DNA of 64,000 nucleotides from Saccharicrinis sp963663905 (GCA_963663905.2 OY760657.1:1488001-1552000), one strand, 5' to 3'. Counted from the stretch's first letter, positions 16,115 through 25,168 are shown. A program made the numbers and translations. Notes: generated by a model from the sequence alone, not told the origin.

Positions 16115-18502
16115 TTATAATAAGTTACCTACTCTTATGCCAAAATATATGCTTTGAGGTAATGATGGTCCGTAAATATATGCAGGATCTCTATTAATTC
16201 CTGAGTCAAAATCGTCTTGATAAGAATTGAATATATTTTTAATACCGCATGATAGGGATATGTCAAATCCTTTGTTTGTTCTGAAGAAATATTCTCCTTT
16301 AATTCCTACATCGTAGAAGTCCTTTGTGTTTAATATCTGGCCATTAGAATCATTTCCATAATATTCTATTTTCATGCTTCCTGTATAGGTGCCATTGAGT
16401 GATAAAGAAAAGTTTTTAAATGGATCTGAATTAAAGGTGAAATAACCATAATTGTTTGGAGTCCTTAAATAGTCTTTTGTGTAATTTCCATTACCGTATT
16501 CTTGAGCTTCACCATATTGGCTGATTTGAGAAGTGAAACCAATTTCAAAGTCCCAGTTGGCTGAAGGGAAATATCTGGCTTCAAAATTAATTCCGCTTAC
16601 AAATGCTTTACCACCGTTGATTCTTGTGTAAGTTACAGTTCCGCTTTCATCAGGATCACTCTGCATGTTAGCAAAAGCATCTGTCAGGTTGGTGTAAAAG
16701 TATTCACCTAATAACTCAAAATTTGAAGTCCCTATTTTTCCTTGATAGTCTGCTGATCCAACAAAAGAAATGCTGCTTTCTTGTTTCAAGTTTGTTCCGT
16801 TTGCATGAATAACCTTTCTGTTTCCAGCTATTTCAATATGTAAATCTTCATCAAAGATTTGCGGAGCTCTATAACCTGTTGAAAAACTTCCTCTTAATTG
16901 TAATTGTTTTAAAGGTTTATATAACAGGTTTAATCTTGGACTTACAACAGTATTAGATAAATCGTCACTATCATCCTCCTTATTGGTAATGTTATAGTTG
17001 TCAATTCTAACTCCAGCGGAAACTGTCATCTTGTTAAACTCGTAATCATATTGACCAAAAAGTCCAATTGTATTCATGATTTGGTCAGAAATAATAACTT
17101 CTTCATGGTAACCTTCGTCATCAGTGTAACCTAACTTTTTATCTTTTAGATTACTTCCTACATTCTCAATGCCTGTAATGTATGAATGACGACCAACACC
17201 TCCTTTAAACTGCACACCATATGAATAAGATAAGTCTTTTGTAATCCCATATGCACTTAAATCAGGAGTTCCGTCTGATAATTGTTCCGGATCATCCATT
17301 GCTAAGTCAAATACATAATCATCAGCATAAGAACGAGCTCCATAATATGTGGATCTATCCACGTTTTGAGCAGAGGCATAAACTGATAATTGCCCATTAT
17401 TTTGTCCTATAAATCTGGTAAAAGTAGCAGATCCTGTATTTATTTTATGGTTTGCAGATTCTGTAATGTTAGATTCATGCTCCAAAGCATCCAACATATC
17501 ACCGCCACGTCGTTCTTCTTCAATGTGGAAATAATCTATAGTTAATTTATTTCTATAGCCCATGCGGTGGTATAGATTGGCACCAAAGGTATTGTTGTTT
17601 AATTTTGACAGCTCGGTAAATGAATCCCCGTTAGCATCATAGCCTTCTCTTTTTCTATGTGTTGCGTACAGAGCCAGCCCTGAATTTTTGTCTTCAGAGA
17701 CAATTGCAGTATTTATGTTAATGTTTAAATCGTTTTTTGGATTATTATTTACACCAATAAGTCCGTTCTGGATATTAGCTTCAAAAATATTATTTATTGG
17801 TTCTTTTGTGATTAGATTTACAGTACCGGCAATGGCATTACTTCCGTAAAGAGCAGATCCTCCTCCTTTTACAACTTCAATTTGTTGAATCATATTTGCA
17901 GGAATCATTTCTAAACCGTAAACGCTGGCTAATCCACTAAAAATAGATCTCCCATTAACAAGTATTTGTGAGTAGGAGCCTTCCATTCCATTCATTCTTA
18001 ATTGATTCGCTCCACAATTCTGACAGTTGTTTTCCATTCGTAATCCTGTAGTAAAGTTTAATCCCTCACTTAAGGTTACTGCCTGTACTTGTGTAAGTTG
18101 TTTTGGGGTCATTGTATTCACAATGTTTGATGCGTCAATTCTTCTTTTTTGTGTCTTGTCAGCAGTAACAACAACCTGTTCTAATCCTAAAACATCTTCA
18201 TCTAAATTTATTTCAAGGTTTAATGGATTACCATATGTAAGGTTAATTTTAATTTCCTTTGGAACATGACCCAATGCTTGAATCACTAGGATATGTTCAC
18301 CTTCGGGAATATCAGTCATGAAAAACTTTCCATCTAAATCAGAAGCTGTACCAATAGTTGTAGACTTCAGTTGCACTGTAGCAAAAGGGATTGGGTCGCC
18401 ACCATTAGTAATTTCTCCTTGAATAGGAGGAACTCCGGGATTTGCTAGTATATTTATCGAAACTGCTAAAAATGTTAGAATGTTTAATATTATCTTGTTC
18501 AT
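16115..18502 (-). CDS. TonB-dependent outer-membrane receptor with CxxC in the plug
   Basis: The protein has 795 residues: signal peptide (1-20), CarboxypepD_reg-like domain (about 25-105), plug (about 118-235), then the barrel, ending with a terminal strand GIRVGNLL. The plug contains NCQNCGANQLRMNGMEG, with Cys160 and Cys163 in a CxxC. Together with the His-rich protein at 18712-19068 this suggests metal or metallophore uptake; the ligand is an inference. Its stop is 22 nt from the IS duplication, so the IS did not disrupt it. It begins 209 nt from the His-rich gene on the same strand, with palindromes between them. Confidence 0.9.
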   Translation of the reverse strand: MNKIILNILTFLAVSINILANPGVPPIQGEITNGGDPIPFATVQLKSTTIGTASDLDGKFFMTDIPEGEHILVIQALGHVPKEIKINLTYGNPLNLEINLDEDVLGLEQVVVTADKTQKRRIDASNIVNTMTPKQLTQVQAVTLSEGLNFTTGLRMENNCQNCGANQLRMNGMEGSYSQILVNGRSIFSGLASVYGLEMIPANMIQQIEVVKGGGSALYGSNAIAGTVNLITKEPINNIFEANIQNGLIGVNNNPKNDLNININTAIVSEDKNSGLALYATHRKREGYDANGDSFTELSKLNNNTFGANLYHRMGYRNKLTIDYFHIEEERRGGDMLDALEHESNITESANHKINTGSATFTRFIGQNNGQLSVYASAQNVDRSTYYGARSYADDYVFDLAMDDPEQLSDGTPDLSAYGITKDLSYSYGVQFKGGVGRHSYITGIENVGSNLKDKKLGYTDDEGYHEEVIISDQIMNTIGLFGQYDYEFNKMTVSAGVRIDNYNITNKEDDSDDLSNTVVSPRLNLLYKPLKQLQLRGSFSTGYRAPQIFDEDLHIEIAGNRKVIHANGTNLKQESSISFVGSADYQGKIGTSNFELLGEYFYTNLTDAFANMQSDPDESGTVTYTRINGGKAFVSGINFEARYFPSANWDFEIGFTSQISQYGEAQEYGNGNYTKDYLRTPNNYGYFTFNSDPFKNFSLSLNGTYTGSMKIEYYGNDSNGQILNTKDFYDVGIKGEYFFRTNKGFDISLSCGIKNIFNSYQDDFDSGINRDPAYIYGPSLPQSIYFGIRVGNLL

Positions 18503-18537
18503 ATCGTCTTATGCTTGTATATAATAATCCTGTTATC

Positions 18538-18562
18538 GGTATATTTATAAATATGATATACC
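18538..18562. promoter_or_regulatory. AT-rich palindrome before the CxxC receptor gene
   Basis: GGTATAT (18538-18544) and ATATACC (18556-18562) flank an 11-nt AT-rich spacer. It lies 36 nt before the receptor start codon on the minus strand, where a metal-responsive repressor could act (inference). Confidence 0.45.
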
Positions 18563-18571
18563 AATTCCATA

Positions 18572-18587
18572 ATCATTTAAAAATGAT
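18572..18587. promoter_or_regulatory. Second dyad before the CxxC receptor gene
   Basis: ATCATT and AATGAT are inverted around TAAA, 10 nt beyond the first palindrome. Confidence 0.35.
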
Positions 18588-18711
18588 TTGCTTAGTTTGT
18601 TTTATCGTATAAAAAAAGAAATGAAGATTGCATCACTAAAAGGATTTTAGGTTATTCCTTTAATGAGAAATTATGCATAATTTTTTATAGCAATCTGTAT
18701 GAAAAATGAGG

Positions 18712-19068
18712 CTATACAATTGGCGGTGCGCGAAGAGGCGAACAATGATAATATTTTTTACTATGAAAATTGTATTGTGGTAATACTAATTTGTTGTGTA
18801 AAATTGAGTAAAAGGAACTTAAATGAATTCCTTGAGCATTGTTTAAATATGTTATTGTCGTTGAAAACGCATAATGAGAACAAGTACCTGCGTCTTGACT
18901 ATGATGTGGTTTGTCTGCTCCCGCAGTAGTGTGATAATGAACAAGGATTTGGTTATCACCAAGAAAATGCACATGCAATCCTAGATTTAATGTAAGAGTT
19001 AATCCTACATTAATGAATAGCATTAATGATGCAAATCCAATTGCTAATATGTTTTTAATTTTCCTCAT
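18712..19068 (-). CDS. His-rich small membrane protein, putative metal-binding partner of the TonB receptor
   Basis: The protein has 118 residues from the ATG at 19068; a TTG at 19086 would add six residues. A hydrophobic segment (about 7-30) is followed by HVHFLGDNQILVHYH, KPHHSQ, CSHY and a C-terminal YYHCSPLRAPP. It carries eleven His and two Cys, many outside the membrane segment. The pattern recalls small Bacteroidota proteins sometimes labelled HYC_CC_PP, though I cannot confirm membership. It is upstream of, and probably cotranscribed with, the CxxC receptor. A role in metal sensing or handling is inferred. Confidence 0.55.
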   Translation of the reverse strand: MRKIKNILAIGFASLMLFINVGLTLTLNLGLHVHFLGDNQILVHYHTTAGADKPHHSQDAGTCSHYAFSTTITYLNNAQGIHLSSFYSILHNKLVLPQYNFHSKKYYHCSPLRAPPIV

Positions 19069-19137
19069 AAAATATCTACGATACAAAAATGAGGTATTAT
19101 TAATTTATATCCTATCCCTAAAAATGGGGGTTTTATT

Positions 19138-19488
19138 TTATCCCCCTGATTTTTTTGCCTTATAACCAGCCTTTATAAGCAGGTCTAAAACCTTATCTCT
19201 GAAATCTCCCTGAATTATTATTTCTCCATCTTTAACAGTACCACCAACGCCACATTTAGATTTTAGATCTTTTCCTAGATCTTTAAGATCACTTTCTTCT
19301 CCGATAAAACCTGTGACTAAAGTAACAGCTTTGCCTTTTCTTTGTTTTTTATCCAACATCACTCGCAAATTCTGTTGCTGGGGAGGAAGTGTTTCTTCCT
19401 GGATATCATCGTCGTATTGGTATTCAAAATCATTATTAGTAGAGAATACTATACCATCGCGTAATTTTCTGTTTTTCTTACTCATCAT
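19138..19488 (-). CDS. SUI1/eIF1-like translation factor (YciH family)
   Basis: The protein has 116 residues from adjacent ATGs at 19488/19485. The C-terminal half, VTLVTGFIGEESDLKDLGKDL...CGVGGTVKDGEIIIQGD, is the SUI1/eIF1 fold. Bacterial YciH-like proteins are thought to affect start-codon selection, but are not essential where tested. A charged N-terminal tail precedes the domain. It has its own promoter on the minus strand. Confidence 0.88.
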   Translation of the reverse strand: MMSKKNRKLRDGIVFSTNNDFEYQYDDDIQEETLPPQQQNLRVMLDKKQRKGKAVTLVTGFIGEESDLKDLGKDLKSKCGVGGTVKDGEIIIQGDFRDKVLDLLIKAGYKAKKSGG

Positions 19489-19502
19489 TTATTATTTGGC
19501 AA

Positions 19503-19510
19503 CAAAATTA
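19503..19510 (-). promoter_or_regulatory. Promoter -7 element of the SUI1-like gene
   Basis: On the minus strand TAATTTTG fits TAnnTTTG and lies 14 nt from the ATG. Confidence 0.55.
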
Positions 19511-19795
19511 GAATTTTATCAGATTTCTTAAAAATCATTTTAGAGAATAGGGTTGAAATGTAATTGAATTTGAGTAATATATAGTCTATTTTTTTTAGAT
19601 AAATTGTTGGTAATTAGTGTAGAGTAAATATTTGTTGTAATCAGAAGGCGTTCGATTATTGATTTTTTGATTTTTATCATACTTTTGTACAGTTTATTTG
19701 AATCCTAACAAAATGAAGAATTTTATCAGATAAAATTCTTCATTTAGGGTTTAGCATTATATTTTTTGGAAAAAGTTTGAATACCTTTTGTAGGA

Positions 19796-20626
19796 ATGTT
19801 TAAGATTATTAATAAAGAATTCTTTTCGGAGAATGTTGTAAAGATTGACATTGAAGCTCCTCGTATTGCAAAAGCAAGAAGAGCAGGCCATTTTGTTATA
19901 GTAAAAATCGGAGAAAAGGGAGAAAGATTCCCTTTAACAATTGCTGGTGCAGATAGAAACAAAGGTACAATTACTTTAGTTGTACAAAAGGTTGGTGTTT
20001 CTTCCCGTAAATTAGCGGCTTTAGAAGTTGGTGATTATGTTACAGACCTTGTTGGTCCTTTAGGTCAGGCAACTCATATAGAGAAAAAAGGAACTATTCT
20101 GGCCTGTGGAGGAGGAGTTGGTGTAGCACCTTTGCTACCAATTGTTCAAGCATATAAAGAAGCTGGTAATAGAGTTATAACTGTTATCGCAGCACGAACC
20201 AAAGACCTTATTATTTTAGAGGATCAAATCAAAGAATACTCTGATGAACTAATTATTATGACTGATGATGGATCATACGGTCAGAAAGGTCTGGTTACAG
20301 AAGGGATGGAGCAAGCTATTAGTAAAGAAAATATAGATGAAGCCATGATTATTGGACCTGCAATAATGATGAAATTTGCTGCGCTTACTACGAAAAAGCA
20401 TAACATTCCAACACTTGCAAGCTTAAATACAATTATGGTTGACGGCACTGGTATGTGCGGTGCATGCCGAATTACAGTGGGAGGAAAAACTAAATTTGTA
20501 TGTGTTGATGGACCAGAGTTTGATGCACATCAGGTCGATTTTGATGAAATGTTACTCCGTTTAAATGGCTATAAAGATATGGAGAAAAAAGCCGATGAAA
20601 GTTATCTTAAAGACCATATCGAATAA
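19796..20626 (+). CDS. nfnA: NfnA-like ferredoxin-NADP oxidoreductase subunit (PyrK/SudB family)
   Basis: The protein has 276 residues. An FAD/NAD domain with RFPLTIAGADRNKGTI and LACGGGVGVAPLLP is followed by a 2Fe-2S Cys cluster motif GMCGACRITVGGKTKFVC (about 222-240). It is the small subunit of NADH-dependent reduced ferredoxin:NADP+ oxidoreductase, or the sulfide dehydrogenase/PyrK relative. The GltA-like subunit follows after 36 nt, which favours NfnA over PyrK. It would take part in balancing NADH, NADPH and ferredoxin in an anaerobe. Confidence 0.82.
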   Translation: MFKIINKEFFSENVVKIDIEAPRIAKARRAGHFVIVKIGEKGERFPLTIAGADRNKGTITLVVQKVGVSSRKLAALEVGDYVTDLVGPLGQATHIEKKGTILACGGGVGVAPLLPIVQAYKEAGNRVITVIAARTKDLIILEDQIKEYSDELIIMTDDGSYGQKGLVTEGMEQAISKENIDEAMIIGPAIMMKFAALTTKKHNIPTLASLNTIMVDGTGMCGACRITVGGKTKFVCVDGPEFDAHQVDFDEMLLRLNGYKDMEKKADESYLKDHIE

Positions 20627-20662
20627 ACATTAATCTTAAATTAAAGTAATTTGTTTCCTAAA

Positions 20663-22137
20663 ATGGAAGATAGAGATATATACTTAAAAGCTGAACGTGC
20701 ACAAGAGTGGCGTGAAGAATTAAGGAAAAAAATAAAAGCAAAAGATAGAACTGATGTTCCCAGGGTTAAGATGAATGAAGTTAATGCCCAAGTACGAATT
20801 CAGTCATATATAGAAGTAAATAGTGGATTAACTCAAGAACAGGCTCAAAAAGAAGCAACTCGTTGTGTGGATTGTGCAAACCCTACATGTATTACGGATG
20901 TCCTGTTGAGATTAATATCCCAAAGTTTATTAAAAGAATCGAACAAGGGGAATTTTTGGAAGCTGCTAAAGTTTTGAAAGAAACTAGTACGTTACCTGCT
21001 GTTTGCGGTAGAGTATGTCCTCAGGAAAAACAGTGTGAAGCTAATTGCTTTTATACTCAAAAACTTAAAAAAGAACCTGTTGCAATTGGTTACCTTGAGA
21101 GATTTGCTGCCGATTATGAAAGAGAATCTGGACAAATTTCAATTCCTGAAATCAAAGAAAAAAACGGAAGAAAAGTAGCATGTATTGGTTCTGGACCAGC
21201 TGGACTAACTTTTGCCGGAGAGATGGCAAAAAAAGGTTATGATGTAACTGTTTTTGAAGCATTGCATGAAATAGGTGGAGTATTAAAATACGGAATTCCA
21301 GAATTTCGTTTACCAAATAAAATTGTAGACGTAGAAATTGAGAGCTTAAAGAAAATGGGTGTTCAGTTTGAAACGAATTTTATAGTAGGTAAAACAGCAA
21401 CTATCGAGGATCTTAAAGAAGAGGGCTATGAAGCTTTTTTCACTGGAAGTGGAGCCGGATTACCTCGATTCATGAATATCCCAGGAGAAAACTATATAGG
21501 TATATTAAGCTCTAATGAGTATCTTACTCGTATTAATTTAATGCATGCTGCAGATCAATCTACGGATACTCCTGTTATTAGTGGGAATAAAGTAATGGTT
21601 GTAGGAGGTGGAAATACAGCTATGGATTCGGTTCGAACAGCTAAAAGATTAGGTGCAGAAAGAGCTATGATTGTATATCGTAGAAGCATGGAGGAAATGC
21701 CTGCTCGTCTTGAAGAGATTGAGCATGCAAAAGAAGAGGGTGTTGAATTTATGACCTTATCAAATCCTCTTGAATATTATGCCAATGAAAAAGGTCAGGT
21801 AAATAAAGTGAAAATACAGAAAATGCAACTTGGTGAGCCTGATGCAAGTGGACGAAGACGACCTGTACCTATTGAAGGATCAGAAGAGATGATCGAAGTG
21901 GATACAGTTGTTGTAAGCGTAGGTGTTTCTCCAAATCCGATTGTGCCTGATTCATTACCTGAACTAAAAACTACTTCATGGGGAACAATTCAGGTTAATA
22001 ATGACACATTACAATCTTCGTTACCAGAGATGTTTGCCGGAGGTGATATTGTAAGAGGAGGAGCAACTGTAATTCTTGCAATGGGAGATGGAAGAAAAGC
22101 AGCGCAAAAAATGGACGAATATTTAAAGAATAAATAA
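20663..22137 (+). pseudogene. nfnB: NfnB/GltA-like glutamate synthase small-subunit homologue, frameshifted
   Basis: The gene starts at ATG 20663 and is readable in one frame to about 20895, then continues in another frame from about 20896 to the TAA at 22137. The break is between TRCVDCANPTCIT and GCPVEINIPKFIK, in the N-terminal 4Fe-4S cysteine motif. One base is missing relative to a continuous frame; restoring it would give about 491 residues. After the break the protein is intact: CGRVCPQEKQCEANC, GSGPAGLTFAGEM (FAD) and VVGGGNTAMDSVRTAKRLG (NADPH). It would be the large NfnB subunit. The break may be a true mutation or a sequencing error; no -1 slippery heptamer is present. Confidence 0.8.
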
Positions 22138-22169
22138 TACCAATTGTCTAATCATTAAGAAATAAACAA

Positions 22170-23174
22170 ATGAAGCTATTGGAAACAAAATATATGGGAT
22201 TAAGGTTGAAAAACCCTATAATTGTTGGAAGTTGTGGATTGACAGCTTCTGTAGAAGGGTTAAAACGTATTGCAGAAAGTGGTGCGGCAGCTGTAGTCCT
22301 AAAATCTATCTTCGAAGAAGAAATCATTAAGGAACATGAGGAAACTTTAAAAAAGAGTTTAGGTTTCCAGGATAATAATCTTGAATTTTTAGATTATTTC
22401 GATTATCAATTGAAAGATGATGTTCTTAAAAAAACAGCAACTCTTATTGAAGAAGCAAAAAAGGAAATTGATATTCCTATAATTGGTAGTTTAAACTGTG
22501 CTTCATCAGGAGAGTGGATTTCATATGCAAAGCATTTAGAAAAAGCAGGAGTTGACGCATTAGAACTAAATGTGTTTAAACTTCCTTTTGATATAGAGCA
22601 AAAAGCTGAAGATCAGGAGAAATTATATTTATCTATTGTAGAAAAGATAAAAGAAAATGTTTCCATTCCTGTTTGCGTTAAAATTGCACCATATTCATCA
22701 AATTTGGCCGCAATGGTTAAAAAGATTGATGATGCCGGAGTTAATGCAATTACAATGTTTAACAGGTTTTATAATGTCGATTTCGATATTATGACCGATG
22801 AAGTAAAAGCTGGAGATCCTTATTCTTCAAACATGGATTACTTCAATACTTTGCGATGGATTTCTATAATGTCAGGTAAAGTAAATTGTGATTTGTCAGC
22901 AAGTACAGGTATTCATAGTGCTGAGACCGCAATAAAAATGATTATGGCTGGAGCCACAACAGTACAATTGGTATCGAAATTATATAAAGACGGTTTAGGA
23001 TCTATAGCAGGGATACTGAAAAATATAGAGTTGTGGATGGATAAGCGTGGTTATTTAAGTATTGATGAATTTAGAGGTAGTGTTCATCACGAACCAAAAG
23101 AAAATTCTGAAAAGTTTGAACGTGTTCAGTTTATGAAATATTTTTCAGGACATAATCCGAATCAGTTATATTAA
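22170..23174 (+). CDS. Dihydroorotate-dehydrogenase-like FMN flavoprotein without the SCPN motif
   Basis: The protein has 334 residues and a TIM-barrel of the DHOD type: KNPIIVGSCGLT at the N-terminus, VCVKIAPYSS, and STGIHSAETAIKMIMAGATTVQLVSKL as FMN-phosphate site. Where class 1 PyrD carries the catalytic Cys or Ser in NISCPN, this protein has ELNVFKLPFD. So it is probably not an orotate-forming enzyme. It lies 32 nt downstream of nfnB and may share electrons with that flavoprotein pair (inference). Confidence 0.78.
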   Translation: MKLLETKYMGLRLKNPIIVGSCGLTASVEGLKRIAESGAAAVVLKSIFEEEIIKEHEETLKKSLGFQDNNLEFLDYFDYQLKDDVLKKTATLIEEAKKEIDIPIIGSLNCASSGEWISYAKHLEKAGVDALELNVFKLPFDIEQKAEDQEKLYLSIVEKIKENVSIPVCVKIAPYSSNLAAMVKKIDDAGVNAITMFNRFYNVDFDIMTDEVKAGDPYSSNMDYFNTLRWISIMSGKVNCDLSASTGIHSAETAIKMIMAGATTVQLVSKLYKDGLGSIAGILKNIELWMDKRGYLSIDEFRGSVHHEPKENSEKFERVQFMKYFSGHNPNQLY

Positions 23175-23202
23175 GATAATAGTATAATATTAATAATAAT
23201 GG

Positions 23203-23237
23203 AATAGAAATCTTTTACGGGTTTCTATTTTTCTTTT
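23203..23237 (+). terminator. Terminator after the DHOD-like gene
   Basis: AATAGAAA (23203-23210) pairs with TTTCTATT (23222-23229), followed by TTCTTTTTG. It separates the nfn cluster from the ribosomal-protein operon. Confidence 0.65.
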
Positions 23238-23290
23238 TGTATAAATGAATTTAAAAGAGTGGGCTGATATTAAATATTTTATTGTAACTA

Positions 23291-23321
23291 TTTGTTAAGT
23301 GTAATAAAATAACTACTTTTG
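23291..23321 (+). promoter_or_regulatory. Promoter of rpsF-rpsR-rplI
   Basis: TTTG at 23291-23294, 19 bp, then TACTTTTG at 23314-23321 is a near-ideal Bacteroidota housekeeping promoter, 32 nt before the rpsF ATG. The short leader leaves little room for an S6:S18 autoregulatory structure. Confidence 0.85.
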
Positions 23322-23353
23322 CGCCCGCATTAAATAATTTAATTATATTAATT

Positions 23354-23701
23354 ATGTTGAATCATTATGAAACCGTTTTCATTTTGACTCCCGTTTTATC
23401 TGATGTTCAGATGAAGGAAGCGGTTGAAAAATTCCGCACTGTTATTACAGAGAACGGAGGCGAAATTGTAAACGAAGAAAATTGGGGTTTACGTAAGTTA
23501 GCGTATCCAATCCAAAAGAAATCAACAGGTTTCTATACCTTGTTTGATTTTAAAGTTGAACCTGATGTGATTGCCAAGCTTGAGCTTGCTTTTCGTCGTG
23601 ATGAGCGCGTTATCCGCTTTTTAACATTTAAAATGGATAAATACGCTGAAGCTTATAGTGAGAAAAGAAGAAAAACCATCAAAGAAAAAAAGGAGAAATA
23701 G
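23354..23701 (+). CDS. rpsF: Ribosomal protein bS6
   Basis: The protein has 115 residues. NHYETVFILTPVLSDVQMKE and the closing YAEAYSEKRRKTIKEKKEK tail fit bS6. It binds 16S rRNA as a heterodimer with bS18, whose gene begins 3 nt later. The trio rpsF-rpsR-rplI is a conserved operon. Confidence 0.96.
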   Translation: MLNHYETVFILTPVLSDVQMKEAVEKFRTVITENGGEIVNEENWGLRKLAYPIQKKSTGFYTLFDFKVEPDVIAKLELAFRRDERVIRFLTFKMDKYAEAYSEKRRKTIKEKKEK

Positions 23702-23704
23702 GCC

Positions 23705-23974
23705 ATGGCACAAAATCAAAGTGAAATCAGATATTTAACTCCTCCATCGGTTGAGATCAAAAAGAAAAAGTACTGTCGTTTTAAGAAAAACAAGATCAAG
23801 TATGTTGATTACAAGGATCCTGAGTTTCTTAAAAAATTCTTAAACGAGCAAGGTAAGATTCTTCCTCGTCGTTTAACTGGTACGTCTTTAAAGTATCAAA
23901 GAAAAGTTGCAACAGCTGTTAAAAGAGCACGTCACCTTGCGTTGTTGCCTTATGTTACTGATTTGATGAAATAA
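23705..23974 (+). CDS. rpsR: Ribosomal protein bS18
   Basis: The protein has 89 residues. KKYCRFKKNKIKYVDYKDPE and GKILPRRLTGTSLKYQRKV are the bS18 signature; the single Cys is not a zinc-binding cluster. It lies between rpsF (3 nt before) and rplI (17 nt after). Confidence 0.96.
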   Translation: MAQNQSEIRYLTPPSVEIKKKKYCRFKKNKIKYVDYKDPEFLKKFLNEQGKILPRRLTGTSLKYQRKVATAVKRARHLALLPYVTDLMK

Positions 23975-23991
23975 AAACAGGAGGATAAAAA

Positions 23992-24438
23992 ATGGAAGTA
24001 ATATTAAAAGATGATGTAGCCAACCTTGGTAGTACAAATGATATTGTAAAGGTTAAGGCTGGATATGGTAGAAACTACCTAATTCCACAAGGGCTTGCAG
24101 TTTTAGCTACTCCTTCTGCTATTAAAGTACATGAGGAGAATATGCGTCAGAGAGCTCATAAAGAAGAGAAAATTAAAAATGACGCTCTAGAAACAGCACA
24201 AAAAATGGAAGGTCTTTCATTAACTATTGGTGCTAAGACTAGTACTACTGGAAAAATATTTGGATCTGTAAATACAGTGCAGATTGCAGAGGCTTTAGAA
24301 AAAGCTGGTTTTGCAGTAGAGCGTAAAAATATTTCTATTAAAGAAGACCAAGTTAAAGAAATTGGTAAATACGTAGCTACAGTTAAACTACATAGAGAAG
24401 TTAAAGTAGAAGTTAACTTTGAAGTAGTTGCTGAGTAA
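23992..24438 (+). CDS. rplI: Ribosomal protein bL9
   Basis: The protein has 148 residues. MEVILKDDVANLGSTNDIVKV and GYGRNYLIPQGLA form the N-terminal rRNA-binding domain; a central helix and VTLTIGAKTST-like C domain follow. The start is preceded by AGGAGG at 23980-23985, an unusually strong Shine-Dalgarno for this AT-rich genome. It is the last gene of the operon. Confidence 0.96.
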   Translation: MEVILKDDVANLGSTNDIVKVKAGYGRNYLIPQGLAVLATPSAIKVHEENMRQRAHKEEKIKNDALETAQKMEGLSLTIGAKTSTTGKIFGSVNTVQIAEALEKAGFAVERKNISIKEDQVKEIGKYVATVKLHREVKVEVNFEVVAE

Positions 24439-24483
24439 TTTAGTATAAACTTATACGAGATACATTTTCAAACAAACAATATA

Positions 24484-24514
24484 AAGCCCATCTGTTTTGC
24501 AGATGGGCTTTTGC
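24484..24514 (+). terminator. Terminator of the ribosomal protein operon
   Basis: AAGCCCATCTG (24484-24494) and CAGATGGGCTT (24500-24510) form a perfect 11-bp stem with a TTTTG loop and a T tail. Confidence 0.93.
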
Positions 24515-24561
24515 TTTTTATGAAATTTTGGTATGACTTTTAATGATCTTTATATTATGAA

Positions 24562-24595
24562 ACAAAAAAAAAGTCCTAGTATTTCTACTAAGACT
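24562..24595 (-). terminator. Terminator of the response regulator gene at 24621
   Basis: On the minus strand AGTC-TAGTA pairs with TACTA-GACT around a 4-nt loop, with one mismatch, and runs into nine T. Confidence 0.8.
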
Positions 24596-24620
24596 TTCAT
24601 TTATATGGTATGATAATATT

Positions 24621-25022
24621 TTATGCGTTTAAGTATTTAGATAAAGTTTCCATCAGAATCTGTAATCTAATAGGTTTAGCTAAATAATCGTCACATCCAG
24701 CCTCAAGACATTTTTCTCTTTCGCCCGACATAACGTGAGCTGTTTGAGCTATTACTGGAATCTCTTGATTGATTTTTTTAATTTCTTTTGTTGCCGTGTA
24801 CCCATCAAGTATAGGAAGCTGCAAATCCATTAATACCAGATCTATGTCGTTTTCTTTAAACATGTCAATGGCTTCTTGACCGTCTTTTGCCCATAAAATT
24901 TTTGCACTGGTTTTACGAAGCGCAGCATCGAAAAATATCTTGTTTGTATCTACATCTTCAACAACAAGAATTACTTTGTCTCCCCAATCTTGATTAAGAG
25001 AACTACTTATATTTTCACTCAT
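24621..25022 (-). CDS. Receiver-only response regulator
   Basis: The protein has 133 residues: a single REC domain. The acidic pair is in VVEDVDTN (about 21-28), the phospho-acceptor Asp66 in LVLMDLQLPILDG, and the conserved Lys in DDYLAKPIRL. There is no output domain, so it acts through protein contacts, like a phosphorelay carrier or CheY type. The phosphodonor may be an orphan hybrid or the kinase at 13412 (unproven). Confidence 0.88.
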   Translation of the reverse strand: MSENISSSLNQDWGDKVILVVEDVDTNKIFFDAALRKTSAKILWAKDGQEAIDMFKENDIDLVLMDLQLPILDGYTATKEIKKINQEIPVIAQTAHVMSGEREKCLEAGCDDYLAKPIRLQILMETLSKYLNA

Positions 25023-25160
25023 AATGTGTAAGTCAGTATGCCAATAATATATGTATTTGGTGCTAATTTAGTGTTTGTATTACTATTTACCAAATAAAAT
25101 AATTTAAAAAAATTACTAAATGTATCCCCTATAAATGGGGATAAAATCAAACAATAACGT

Positions 25161-25168
25161 TAATTTTG
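25161..25168 (+). promoter_or_regulatory. Promoter -7 element before the GH3-like/serine hydrolase gene
   Basis: TAATTTTG fits TAnnTTTG, 43 nt before the GTG start. No -33 element is clear. Confidence 0.5.

Noticed and set aside
18699..18929. Plus-strand 76-residue frame opposite the His-rich gene
   Set aside because: It shadows the minus-strand gene and has no domain or promoter.
20863..21000. Programmed -1 frameshift in nfnB
   Set aside because: The bases around 20888-20898 (ATGTATTACGG) give no slippery heptamer and no pseudoknot is evident.
22170..23174. True dihydroorotate dehydrogenase pyrD for the pyrimidine pathway
   Set aside because: The SCPN catalytic motif is missing and the gene is grouped with nfn genes, not pyr genes.
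23322..23353. S6:S18 autoregulatory leader
   Set aside because: Only about 30 nt separate the promoter from rpsF, too short for the known structure.
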